From Phialophora verrucosa (Eukaryota > Ascomycota > Eurotiomycetes > Chaetothyriales > Herpotrichiellaceae), in NCBI GenBank assembly GCA_002099365.1, contig MSED01000013.1:1364001-1428000 (forward strand): a DNA stretch of 64,000 nucleotides, read 5' to 3'. Shown one piece after another: positions 52,737-63,590 of the stretch. Within the stretch, counting starts at the first letter, position 1, and each line of letters starts with the position of its first letter. The notes under the pieces were generated by a model. The model worked only from the letters and a program-made list of their open reading frames with translations. It searched no databases and was not told the origin of the DNA. The position numbers were made by a program, and so were the translations under genes.

Positions 52737-54660
52737 ATGCAAGGCTCATGCAGACGCGCGTGTGAGGCCTGTCGGGCTCGGAAATCTCGATGTCTACCCG
52801 GTAGCCGCGAGGGGATCTGCAGAAGGTGAGTGAGTCTCCACGAGAATCATGCTTGCTGGACACTACGGACATTCCTTTGCTCTTGGGACGGTTCCTGAGC
52901 TGAAAGATAATACTAGATGCGAACGGTCTGGGCTTACATGCGTGCATCATGAAACGATTAGGAGGGCGGCCCCGCTGAAGAGGTGAGGACATACATCTGC
53001 TTCGCTCAAGATCGTGATGTTAACAGCCGGCAGGATACAAGGTCGGTTTGCTCCAAACACTCCTCCCGTTCGGGGGCATTGTCAGAGCACGCGCACCGCG
53101 CTTGGCCACTCGCACAGTGATAATGTGCCACGGTCACTAGCAGCATCTCCATTCCCAGAACAAGTGAAGAACGCATCAGCCAGCCGGAAAGATGAGGTAC
53201 GCTTCGGCCAAGCTCTTCTCGCGGAGCTGGGAATCGATGCGATCGACCGGTGGCCTGCTTGCAAAGGTCTGGACCTTCAATGCACGAGAACGTTCCTCGA
53301 TCGATATGTTCGGATGGCGCAGGCGGTGCCCTTTGCGATTCAGCTCCCGTCTGGAAATTCGCGTGCCGAAAGGGAGTCAAACGGGCTCTTGAGCCACTTC
53401 CTCACATCTTGTCCCGTGTTTCTATTGGCTGCGATACTCACAGGGAGCAGCTCCGATCGGGATTTTGAGATACAAGCAGACAACCTCTTCCGCCATGTCC
53501 TCGCTGACCGAGTCATCGTGAAGGGCCAAACGAGCCTGGAGCTCCTCCAGAGCCTCCTCACGTATTTGACCTGGTATCACCATCGCTTCGACCCGGAGAC
53601 GCTCCAGGTCTACCAGTTCGTGCAACTTGCAAACGGTATGGTTGCCGATCTAGGGCTGCCCAAAAAGTTCTCGAGGGCTGGGGTCAATTCAACACCGCAG
53701 CATGAGGCAAATCCAGATGAAATCCGGGCGTTTCTGCTGTGCTACTACCTCAACTGTGGCGCCAGCGTGCTTGGGTATGACAGGTCGGAGAATATGCTAT
53801 GCACAGAAAGTCTAAGGAATGCTGCGAGGATTTTGGCCGCCGTTTCTCCACGAACACAGGACAAAGAGGCGCCCGCGCTGGTGGAGCTGCTGCACCTCGT
53901 GGCACGCCATCACGCTGCTAACAGTGCGTCGACTTGTAATACTGCAACGCCTCCTCCGGCTTCGGCACCCAGCCTGCTGAAAGACTGGGAGATGACATTT
54001 CTGCACGCGCAAACGTCAGCGACGTTGCGATCGACCTTCCACTTTACCACGGCATACAGCCTGCTCAAATCGTCGAGCGCGAAATCCCCATCGCCCGCAG
54101 ATGTCCAAGTTTGTGTCCACCACTTCCACGAAGTGCTTTCGAATATCCTCGCTCAAGAGCTGGCCTACCTCGTCCGCATGGGGATTGTGGAATGGGCACA
54201 CCTGATCACGACTTTATTTCTTCTCGCCCGGCTTGGATTGTTGGCGCCAGCACCGGCAGCCTCTGGAGGCCCTCCTACGGCCGGTTCAGTACGCCCCTGG
54301 CCTGTGCACGAGTATATTGCTCGCTTTCGATCTCTTCTGGATAGGTTGACACAAGCTTCAGAAACTGAACCAGAGAGGGCTACAACACCGTTCAGTGCAC
54401 CGCACTTGCTGAGCTGGCTGGGCAGGATATTGGACGCGGTCACGGAGCGGGCAAACTCGATCAAAGCACCCCGTGAAGTGTCTTCAACCGACATTGGTCA
54501 TCAAGGTTCAGCGTATGAGCTTGTCAATTCGTTTCTCGACAATGACAATTCTGCATTAATAGCGAAAGCTCAACAGACTCCAACCGCGATGAATGTGGTG
54601 CCAAAAATCGCTGGGGAGGACTTTTGGAGCGAGTTCATGTCCGACTGGTTGAATTGGTAG
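52737..54660 (+). CDS. Zn(II)2Cys6 transcription factor
   Basis: Three exons (52737-52825, 52917-52982, 53034-54660), introns of 91 and 51 nt, 593 residues. The binuclear zinc cluster is Cys9-x2-Cys12-x6-Cys19-x8-Cys28-x2-Cys31-x6-Cys38 (CEACRARKSRC, CRRCERSGLTC), interrupted after codon 29. A Ser/Pro-rich linker follows, then the regulatory region typical of fungal factors (LLAAILTG, FRHVLADRVIVKGQTSLELL, QSLLTYLTWYHHRF, VQLANGMVADLGLPKKF, LLCYYLNCGASVLGYDRSEN). It ends FWSEFMSDWLNW. The start ATG at 52737 is the nearest to the zinc cluster. Its position beside SDHC and the nitrilase makes it a candidate regulator of the aldoxime-nitrile genes; this is inference. Confidence 0.9.
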
Positions 54661-55043
54661 ATAATCACAATAATATAAGCTGGGATGCTGAGTTAGATCA
54701 ACGCCGATGAAGATATGCTTGTAAGAGGATAGAGATGAGGACGCTGGCTAATAACAAGTTCTGTAGCGCGGCAAGTATTAGCAGCTTGTGCTCCAAGGGG
54801 TGGTGTTCCGGCCGATATGCACACAAGCGGAGCGCAATAGGCTTCTGTCATTCATCCTCTGCGGAGACTCAAGCCGTAGCCACTGCAACTGCGGGCAACT
54901 CATCCCACATTCTCCGCTCACCAAATAAAATAATATAGGATATTGCAGTAAATTTCTGTCCTAAATTCGTCACAGAAAATCCCCGGCCGCGGTTAGTCCA
55001 GTCACTCCACCGCAGCAAGATAACAATCATGCTAACATCCGGG
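54661..55043. other. Intergenic, nothing recognised
   Basis: About 380 bp after the regulator stop; no gene or element seen. Confidence 0.4.
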
Positions 55044-55125
55044 TTTCTAGTGGCCTAATGGTTAAGGCGCTGGTTTTCGGTTCAGAATACACCAGAGATT
55101 AGGAGTTCGAATCTTCTCGCGGTCG
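55044..55125 (+). tRNA. tRNA-Arg(UCG)-like gene with intron and unpaired acceptor stem
   Basis: A-box-like TGGCCTAATGG and D-arm GCCTAATGGTTAAGGC start at 55051. The anticodon stem CTGGT/ACCAG closes a loop TTTCGG, giving anticodon TCG, followed by a short intron-like insert (TTCAGAATA). The T-arm is AGGAG-TTCGAAT-CTTCT; then CGCGGTC and discriminator G. A T5 run at about 55131-55135 suits Pol III termination. The seven bases before position 8 (TTTCTAG) cannot pair with CGCGGTC, so the acceptor stem fails. Either the gene is a tRNA pseudogene with a replaced 5' end or an unusual variant. Confidence 0.5.
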
Positions 55126-56180
55126 TTACATTTTTGTGTTTTTGGCCTTGTGAAGAACTTGCTCTGCTCTTTTTCTCCGACATTGGGCGAGTTCGTACGG
55201 AGGAGACCAATGAGGAGTGCTGGCCGGCGAGGGGTAAGGCTACTGTAATGTCTCAGCGGATGGGGGATTAAGTGGGGGCAAAAACTTATGTACATTACTG
55301 GCATGAAACCCAGCGGAGAGTAGCGTAGGTCAGTAGGGTTCGTCAAGACCTGTGGTATACGTGGGTATGTATATAATTGTCCACACTGGATGGCATTCAA
55401 TCCATATGGCAGTATGGGATGATCTGCGATAGCGCAATTATATATTGTTCGCGCACTGCGACAGCCGAGCAAGGAGCCGTTGCGAGAAGCGTAGCAAAAG
55501 TCTGCGCCTATAGGGCGCAGCTCCACTTTCGTGATTCATGTATTCGTATATCTGTGAAAATCCAGCTCTCAGATATCTGGGGCAGGCCACCAGGGCTGTG
55601 CCTCCCTTCCCCGTCGCCGCAGCATCCAAAGGCAGCCGCGTACCACAGTCCCAGCCCATGGACGAGAACTTTAGAAAGGAAGGGCGGAAAGTGTCAGGAG
55701 AGAGGTATGTAATGTACCTTCTCACACTTTTGAGGATGCAGAATAAGATTGGGCATGTGCTCGCGAAGAATGATGCTGCTGGGCTTTGACTAACTTAGGC
55801 GAGGCAACCTGTGCTACTGGGTGCTTCAGGAAACTAGGTAAGATAACACACTCGCTTTTGAGAGTAATTCCCCTGGGTCCCTGACTGCCTGACTCCATGA
55901 CTCGCTCCTCCCTTTTCATTGGATATAGTCCACTCCACTCTCCTCGAGAAAGGTATTTTTATGTACTTCTGTGTCCTCAGGCCGACGGCGCCACATGAAA
56001 CGGGCATGAGACTAGCCCGGATGAGGCCAACGCGTTTCAGGCGACGAACTTGACGTCCGCGACGGACATAAATAAGAACGAGGCAAGAAGTCGATTTGTC
56101 TTCGATTGGAAACAACTTCTGTATTGAGCACGATTAGGGCGACGACAGACACTATCGCACGTCACCGTAGGATAAGTGAA
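55126..56180. other. Intergenic, nothing recognised
   Basis: About 1.05 kb between the tRNA-like gene and the HET gene. Overlapping open frames (for example 55062-55526 on the minus strand, crossing the tRNA) show no motifs. Confidence 0.4.
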
Positions 56181-58520
56181 ATGGATCATCTCCCGACGCC
56201 GCATGACCCTTTGCCCGTCCCTGAGTTTCCCATTTTCGGCGAGGCTGGCTATGACCACGGCCCATTCCGGTCGTATCCTGCTCGCTGTGGCTTTAACCCG
56301 CTGCTGCTGGAAAGAGATGAACATGAACTCATGTTCAAAGGGAAATCGGTTGCAGAGAGAGCAGAATTCGTCCAAAACTGGCTCTATTTTGGTTTTCTCG
56401 AATTTGCTATAGGACATCCTATTGACGCTGCGTGTTTCATCACTCTCAACACCGATGGTCGCCGGTTCCTGACCACGGCGAGTCTGCCGGGGCTCCTCCG
56501 CCAGTGGGCGACCACGATCCGTGGGCTCTCGGCGAGCATGCGAGCGAGGCGCTTCTCTGAGCTAGGGGATCTAATGAGGGAAATACGTTCCCAACATGGC
56601 ACGCTCTGTTACTGGCAGCACAAGACAGCCTACTCTGAGCGGCTGCCGGAGTCACTGTTGCTGTCGATTTCGATCCTGGGAACGACCCTGGCCTACGCAA
56701 TAAGTCATTTCCGCTTCGACCTGGTCCCGGGGTACGAGACGTCCGATGAGGTCATTCTACAGAAGAGTGCTGGAAAATGGAATACTCCTCGGCTACAGGA
56801 CTATTTCGACGAACGTGGATGGTGCGAGAACGACTTAAGGCGATTGCAAAGCTGTGTCTTTACCACCGGCTACATGTACGCCACCAGGTTGAAACGCGCG
56901 GAGACACTAGCCCATGGCAACTGTTCGGAGACCAGGTGTGTTGTGAACGACATACTCCCTGGGGCGCCATATCATCCTAGACATACGTCGCAAGATTGTA
57001 ACTGTACGCCCATTGGGCCGCCGGTCGAAACAATCATGGAGGTACTTGACAACGGGCAATTTCCGGTCCTTGAGCTTTCAATGCTTGGAGATGTTCTTGT
57101 GCTGAGAGCCGTTCCCTACGAGCCTGGAATGAATTTCGTGGCCATCTCCCACGTCTGGAGTGATGGGTTGGGCAACCCGTACGCAAACACAATCCCCGGC
57201 TGTCGAGCCGGTTGGTTTTACTATGTGCTGTGCCAGGTGTTTCGCTTCACAAATGCAGAGGATGGCTCTCTCGCTACAGCAACTTGTGAAAGGGCTCATA
57301 CCGTCTATTTCTGGTTGGACACCCTCTGTGTGCCTGTCGGAGCCAGTTTTAGGAAACACCGAGATATTGCGATTAGGTGGATGGCGATCACATACAGCGA
57401 GGCTCAAGTGGTCCTTGTTCTGGATTCGGAGCTTTTACGGCACTGTTCAAGGCCGGCCTCGACGTTGGAAAACCTGTTCCGCATCTTGTGCTCGGCCTGG
57501 ATGCGGCGAGTTTGGACGTTGCAGGAGGCAGTGCTTAGCAGAGGCTTGTTGGTCCTGTTCGAGGACGACATCCTTGACGTAGACCTTGCGGTCCGCAACC
57601 TGCGACGCCAGACAGTTGGGCCCGACGCACTTGATCCTGTAGCGAATGAGGCGTGTCGCTTTTTCTGTCAAGCTCGCGTGATCTTGTACGCCAACCGGCC
57701 CGTTCGCTTCATCCTAGCTTTCTCGCTCATGCAGGCGCGCCAGACTTCTGTGATGGACGATGAGGCAATTTGTTTCGCGAACATGATCGGCGTCGATGCC
57801 TCGGAAATACTGAACGACGCGAGGGGCGGGATCGAAAACCACGAGGCCGCCCAGAAACGTCAGAGTAGGGCCATGAGAATGCTATTCAGCCTCCTGGACC
57901 GCGTGCCAGAACAGCTGCTGTGGAATCCTGGTCCTAAGCTTCTGGAAGATGGCTACCGCTGGGCCCCTAGCAGCTTCCATGGGGGGAGCGTGCTCGCGCC
58001 GACGCGCCATTCTGCCAGGAGAGATCGGAATGGCCTCCAAATTACCTCGCTTGGTCTGTTGCTGCGAGGCTCATGGACCGATCCGGATATCAGCACGGGC
58101 TGTATCTACGAGGCGGGAGAACACAAGCTCCATGTCGAACTCCGACCATCTGATAGATGGCACCAGGTGAGCTCGTTCGACAGGGATGGAAACCACAAGA
58201 TGATTTTGGCCGACCATTTCGACCAGGACACTCGGCTGGCGCTGGTCTTCGACGCGAGAGACATGGACCTCAGGGGAGAGGACACTTACCTGGCGAACAG
58301 CCCCAACGCAGTTTTGGTTTCCATCAGGGCCAGACATGGGGATTCCTTCATGTGTCGCTATGAACGCCGTGTTCGCGTGAGATATGCTACCTGTTGTGTG
58401 AATGCTTGGAAGGGCAGCCTATCACTATGGCCAGCGCCGCACGCTGCGCAGACCGAGCAAGACGGGATACCCCGGACGGGAAGCTGGACTTCTGTTGATC
58501 AAGAGTGGCATATCATGTGA
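56181..58520 (+). CDS. HET-domain (heterokaryon incompatibility) protein
   Basis: Intronless, 779 residues from the ATG at 56181 (the frame continues upstream without ATG). The HET block runs from about residue 310: GMNFVAISHVWSDGLGNPYA, YFWLDTLCVPVGASFRKHRD, AIRWMAITYSEAQVVLVLDS, then WMRRVWTLQEAVLSRGLLVL. These correspond to the three conserved HET motifs. The N-terminal third (HLPTPHDPLPVPEFPIFGE, ELMFKGKSVAERAEFVQNWL) is a region found in other large HET proteins; the C-terminal 250 residues are unassigned. No NACHT, WD or ankyrin part. HET proteins trigger cell death on non-self recognition during hyphal fusion; partner and trigger are unknown here. Confidence 0.9.
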   Translation: MDHLPTPHDPLPVPEFPIFGEAGYDHGPFRSYPARCGFNPLLLERDEHELMFKGKSVAERAEFVQNWLYFGFLEFAIGHPIDAACFITLNTDGRRFLTTASLPGLLRQWATTIRGLSASMRARRFSELGDLMREIRSQHGTLCYWQHKTAYSERLPESLLLSISILGTTLAYAISHFRFDLVPGYETSDEVILQKSAGKWNTPRLQDYFDERGWCENDLRRLQSCVFTTGYMYATRLKRAETLAHGNCSETRCVVNDILPGAPYHPRHTSQDCNCTPIGPPVETIMEVLDNGQFPVLELSMLGDVLVLRAVPYEPGMNFVAISHVWSDGLGNPYANTIPGCRAGWFYYVLCQVFRFTNAEDGSLATATCERAHTVYFWLDTLCVPVGASFRKHRDIAIRWMAITYSEAQVVLVLDSELLRHCSRPASTLENLFRILCSAWMRRVWTLQEAVLSRGLLVLFEDDILDVDLAVRNLRRQTVGPDALDPVANEACRFFCQARVILYANRPVRFILAFSLMQARQTSVMDDEAICFANMIGVDASEILNDARGGIENHEAAQKRQSRAMRMLFSLLDRVPEQLLWNPGPKLLEDGYRWAPSSFHGGSVLAPTRHSARRDRNGLQITSLGLLLRGSWTDPDISTGCIYEAGEHKLHVELRPSDRWHQVSSFDRDGNHKMILADHFDQDTRLALVFDARDMDLRGEDTYLANSPNAVLVSIRARHGDSFMCRYERRVRVRYATCCVNAWKGSLSLWPAPHAAQTEQDGIPRTGSWTSVDQEWHIM

Positions 58521-58613
58521 ATTGAGCTGAGGGTCTTCAAGTAAAACCCCTGTTGCGGCATTTAGCTAGCACGCCCATTTTGCCAATCTACAATCATCCA
58601 ACGCTGTCAGGAA

Positions 58614-59846
58614 TCAATGGGCTGATATGGACTGTGGCTGCGTCGGAAGGGGCGGCGAATTCGTCGAGGCCGCCTTCTCTGCGGCTGCGAACTTGGCTGC
58701 CTCCTCGGCCTGATCTGCTCGGATCTTCTTCAGAAGTTCAGGATACTGTTTCAGTCGATCGGGTTAGCAACCGCTCTCGTTGGCAACACAGAAGTCCCGA
58801 TAGCGACTTACCCATCTCTCGCCAACATCAGGATGACTCTTGATCCTGTTCATCAAGGTCGCCTCGCCTAATCGGCTCCACATCCCCTTGATGAAGGTAA
58901 ACTCGATATCATCCAGCCTCTGGCCTCCCCGCCTCTCTAAGATAACCGCCCTCAGCTTCTTAACCGAATCCGGCACATCCATACTCTCGAACGTCGCATC
59001 GTAGCTCACGCCCTGGAAGAATGGAATGCTGTACCTGGCACCCGAGCCGCGCGCCGGACTCTGCACGCAGTGTGTCGTCGACTGGCATACCCCCTGCGTG
59101 AGCGCTTCCATGCCCTGTCCGATAGCGACCACAAACGTGCCGTCGATAGGCGGACAGTCGACCCATTGCCCCTCCGCGTTCTGGACCTGCAAGCCGCGGT
59201 GGTGGCTCGCTTGCAGCAAGTAACTCGTCAGCATGCTGTCCTTGTGAGGTCCCACACCCTGCGCCTCGCCTTCGACCCCCAACTCCTCCAAGTCAGGATA
59301 CTTGACGATCTTCAATTTATGCTGCTGCGCGTCGTCAAAGAACTGCGCAAACGCATCCTTCGGCAGCCCAATCGCTTCGGCTATCAGACTCGTGAACTCC
59401 ATGCTCATGTCGCCCATCTTGGCCATATACTCCTCATACACCTCCCTGAAGCCCGGCAGGGCGTTCGGGTCGGGCCACAAGTTCGGTGCCAGCAGGTTCC
59501 GGTACAGGGGGTCATCTGGCCCGGGTACCGGATGAGGCGTTGACAGATCAATCTGTTCGCGCCAGTCGGTCTTGAAGCGAGTGATTTCCATGCCCAGCTT
59601 GTTGTAGCCGAGGAACGAGGGCGCGTTCTTCATCTCGATCTCGAGCTTCTTCTCCTCGGGCAGGTCGAAGAATGCTTTGCCCAATGAGATGACTTCGTTG
59701 ATCAACCCCTCGGGAACGCCTGTGTTTTTGATGTACAGAAAGCCGACTTCCAGCAGCGCGTGCCGGAGTTCGTTGAGTAATTGCGGCTTTGTCGCGGGGT
59801 CGCGCGCGAGCGACAGATCGAGGATTGGGATGCTGGAGAACGACAT
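58614..59846 (-). CDS. 2-oxoglutarate/Fe(II) oxygenase, isopenicillin-N-synthase-like
   Basis: Two exons (58812-59846 and 58614-58745, 66-nt intron), 388 residues. The N-terminal DIOX_N part contains SIPILDLSLARD, LLEVGFLYIKNTGVPEGLI and FFDLPEEKKLEIEM. The catalytic double-stranded barrel has the iron ligands His201 and Asp203 in GPHKDSMLTSYLL and His259 in TTHCV; Arg271-x-Ser273 in ARYSIPFF binds 2-oxoglutarate. ATG 59846 was chosen because the frame's upstream beginning is GTG. The C-terminal exon encodes a charged helix with Ala repeats (AEEAAKFAAAEKAA). Substrates of fungal members vary widely and cannot be deduced. Confidence 0.92.
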
Positions 59847-61160
59847 GTCGGGATGCGAACCAGCCACAGGCTCTTACTGGGGATTTGTTCTACGGAGCGA
59901 TTGTCGTCGACCTTGGAGTGTAGAAGAGACGCATCTTTGAAGAGGTGTGGTGTCGGGGATAGGAAGATCACGCCATGCGAAGTACAGCTACGATTTCCTC
60001 GGTATGAAGCTGGCTTTAACGATGCGGGGATCTCCAGGTGGCAACCACAGACGAGGATGTCGCGTATAACGATCTCGGTTCAGTGATGAGTACGCCCACT
60101 AACTCGAAATTACTAAGCTTGGACAGGCCATCGAGCTTAGATGTTAGAACACCTGCATGGCTCATCCTACAATATGACGCGGAGATGCTGGCTCGATTGC
60201 GCTTGCGGATAACTTGGAGCCTTGTAAGCAAGACAGTCGAGTTGCACCGCCGTGAACAGAGTAGACAGACAGACATGCACGAGTCGCGCCTTTCAACCTC
60301 CACGCTATCGGAAAGACTTGACTGTTCGCTCTAACATAGGTCGCTCTGCGGTCTGCTCGTCTTTCATTGCGCTCGGCGGTAGTTAATACAATTGTGCCTC
60401 GATAAAGCATTTGAGCAAGTCAGGTGCAGGCACTTCAAGGACGCTTTGTTATAAACGGCGCCGGATCTCTCCCACATATTCTACCACGGGAACCTCTGCT
60501 TGTATTGGTGCTTTGTCGGGGACGGCGGGCAGGATACAGTTGTGATACACAACATCGACTTTCTTCGACGCCCAGAACCTGAGCGCAAGACATCGCCTGA
60601 AGCGCTGGTGCTTTCTTTTCGGGCGGGATGGCGAACAGTCCGATGCACAGGGTCAGACCACTGGCAGGGACAACCAGCTGACGCTGGGAAGTGTTTCACG
60701 AACAAAGTTGAACCACCTCTTATCATTGAAGGCTCGCGCGTGAGCTTCGGAGATGGAGGGCAGTCCGGTTGCATAGGCGAACACCTCCCAAGCTCACAGC
60801 AATGGATGATTAGTTCAGGCGACAGGGAAAGAAAGGTACTACTCGTATGTACATAGGATATTAGGCCAAGCTGCTGCGCTAAGAGCTCGGACTTCTCAAA
60901 ATCTGGGGCCAAGCTGCTCGAAGATACCTCGGGGAAAGTCGTCATTTCGCAGGAGGCCCAATTGAGGTCACATCCAGTCAACAACTGCGCCAGCTTCTCC
61001 CACTAACTTCTCCGCAATTCATGCCGGCGGCTCAATCGCGGCTTCGCTGTATTCTCCCTGGTTCGAATCGTGGTTGTATGTTTATAAGCCTCCGACAACA
61101 TCCACAATGCGTTGACGAGCGGCGACGAATGGTTCGTGGTTGTTTCACCTCCGATTCACG
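59847..61160. other. Intergenic, nothing recognised
   Basis: About 1.3 kb, divergent promoters of the oxygenase and D-lactate dehydrogenase genes. Two overlapping open frames at 60481-60984 (-) and 60500-60856 (+) have no recognisable motif. Confidence 0.45.
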
Positions 61161-63175
61161 ATGAATTTACTTTCACGACTTGGCCGCCCGGCCAGCTCCC
61201 TTCTGCGATGCCTCGAACGCGAGGGTTCCTACCGACCAGCAGTCTCGGCCACACGATCATTCCACAGCTCACCCTTGAGGCCTGAGGAGAAAGGCAAGGA
61301 TGACCCGCAAGAGAACTTGTCCTTTCGAGGCCAGCTATATCAGAGCACCGCCGAGAGGCTGAAGCGCGAAAGAGCCTCAGAGGAGAATTATATAAGAGCA
61401 CAAGCACAAAGAGGCGGAGGTGCTGCGGGGAGAACGCTTGGGCTCAGCTTTGGTATGCCTCCCGTCTCCAGGGTATGTCCACCGCGCTGACAACAATAGT
61501 TATTCTCTCTGTCGCGGGCGGAGCATACTATCTTGGAACAAAAGGCGAGAAAGCGCCTGACGTCTCTTCGACCACGCCTCTGTCAAGAGCACAGCCTCCT
61601 CAACACGATACGCGGACATCGAACTTGCAAGCGGCTTGGGTCGACTTTGCACAGATCGTGGGCAAAGACAATGTCTCTACGATCCCCGATGACCTCGAAG
61701 CCCATTCCGGCTCGGAATGGTCTTCCTACACCACCAGACCTAACGAACGGCCCTTTGCCATCGTGTACCCTGCGACGACCGATGAAGTCTCCAAGATCAT
61801 GAAAGTCTGCCACGATCGAAAAATCCCTGTCACGGCGCTGTCTGGCGGTACCAGTCTGGAAGGTCACTTTGCACCCACACGAGGAGGCATTTGCATCGAT
61901 ATGGCCCGGATGGACAAGATTCTCGAGTTCAGTCCTCAGGATCTTGACATTGTGGTCCAGCCCGCCCTCGGCTGGGAGGAACTCAATGAAGATCTCAAAG
62001 CCCATGGCATGTTCTTCCCACCGGACCCAGGCCCGGGCGCCAAAATCGGAGGCATGGTCGGCACTGGCTGTTCGGGGACGAATGCTTACAGATACGGTAC
62101 GATGCGCGACTGGGTCGTTTCTCTCACTGTGGTCCTTGCCGATGGGACGGTCATCAAGACCAGACGACGACCTCGCAAATCCAGCGCCGGCTACAATTTG
62201 ACTCAGATGTTCATTGGCAGCGAAGGCACTCTTGGAATCGTCACCGAAGCGACGCTGAAGGTCACCGTGCTTCCCAAGAGCCAATCTGTTGCTGTCGCCA
62301 CCTTCCCCACCATCCATGCTGCTGCCGAGTGCGTCGCAAGGGTGGTCGGTGATGGTATCCAGCTTGCTGGAATGGAAATCTTGGACGACGTGCAAATGCG
62401 CTGCATCAACAAAAGCGGCATGACCAGCAGGCCGTGGCAGGAAGAGCCAACATTGTTCTTCAAGTTTGCCGGGACGCCCGACGGGGTCAAGGAGCAGATC
62501 AAGATCGTCAGGAACCTGGCCAAAGGTGCACAAAACAAAAGTTTCGAGTTCGCAAAGAATGACGACGAGGCGGCAGAGCTGTGGAGTGCGCGAAAGGAAG
62601 CGCTATGGAGCGTCATGGCTATGCGCAAGAATAGTACCGATCATGTCTGGACTACGGACGTGGTGAGTGATATCCGATGCCCCGGCGAATTTCTCACTGA
62701 CGAGAACCAGGCTGTTCCGATCAGTAGGCTAGCCGACATTATTCAAGAGACTCACGATGATGTGGCTGCCAGCGGATTGATCGGTGGTATCTGTGGACAT
62801 GTCGGAGATGGCAACTTTCACAGTGAGTACCTTTGAACAATACTGCCCGATCTACGTGCTGATGAAATCATAGCGATCTTACTCTACAACGACACCGAGA
62901 AGAAGGTCGCCGAAGACTTGGTCCACCGCATGATCCAACGTGCCATCGCCATGGATGGCACGGTCACGGGCGAGCACGGCGTCGGCTTGAAAAAGCGTGA
63001 ATATCTCCGCGAGGAACTTGGAGAAGAGACGGTCGATGCCATGCGCAAGGTGAGCTCTATTGTGTCGTCCTCGTTGCCCTCTAGACTGACAGCTTTGGTG
63101 TAGCTCAAGCAAGCTTTTGACCCTCTTGGCCTTCTCAACTGCGACAAAATCGTTCAGATCGAAGCGGGCCATTGA
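61161..63175 (+). CDS. DLD1: D-lactate dehydrogenase (cytochrome), mitochondrial
   Basis: FAD enzyme oxidising D-lactate to pyruvate and passing electrons to cytochrome c at the inner membrane. Four exons (61161-61452, 61500-62822, 62874-63049, 63104-63175), introns of 47, 51 and 54 nt, 620 residues. The presequence MNLLSRLGRPASSLLRCLER ... RSFHSS is clear, followed by a membrane helix (VILSVAGGAYYLG). The FAD-binding PCMH region: PFAIVYPATTDEVSKIMKVC, VTALSGGTSLEGHFAPTRGG, FFPPDPGPGAKIGGMVGTGC. C-terminal: GICGHVGDGNFHT, TGEHGVGLKKREYL, FDPLGLLNCDKI. All match yeast DLD-type enzymes. It complements the 2-hydroxyacid dehydrogenase at 21162, which has L-lactate-type motifs. Confidence 0.95.
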
Positions 63176-63590
63176 ACGCCCGATGCTCGGGAATTTGGAT
63201 ACCGAACCCACATGGCCCGGCACCCTGTCGGCAGAAGGGGTATCTTCCCGGCGAGCGCTGCCAATTATGTCATTGTTGCGACACCCCAATCGTCGAGCCC
63301 CGCACCAGTCTTCCGCCGCGACATGGCGCGCTTTAGGCTAATTTCTCAGTGCTTCGGCTTCACGAACCCCTCCGGTGGTCACGGAGGGTGTGGTTTGAGT
63401 TGTGTGTTGATGTTGGCGTCACAGTTGGGATTTCTTACAGTGGAAGGCGGTCCGCAAGTAACAAGACCAGGCTTGAATAGCCGATTTTTGCAGCAAAACC
63501 TCATATTCGACCTCACTGATATATGTGCTCGCCCGACCATTTTTCGCTCCGTTGACGAATCCTACGTTCTATTCTTCGCTTGCCCCAGCC
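63176..63590. other. Intergenic, promoter of the right-edge gene
   Basis: 415 bp; no gene or clear element recognised. Confidence 0.4.

Noticed and set aside
55062..55526. 154-codon open frame on the minus strand
   Set aside because: It runs across the tRNA-like gene and has no motif.
60481..60984. Two overlapping open frames (167 and 118 codons)
   Set aside because: Opposite strands, no motifs, no evidence which if any is real.
61020..61085. B-box-like GGTTCGAATC, possible tRNA
   Set aside because: The flanking bases do not form a T-stem and no A box or anticodon arm is found.
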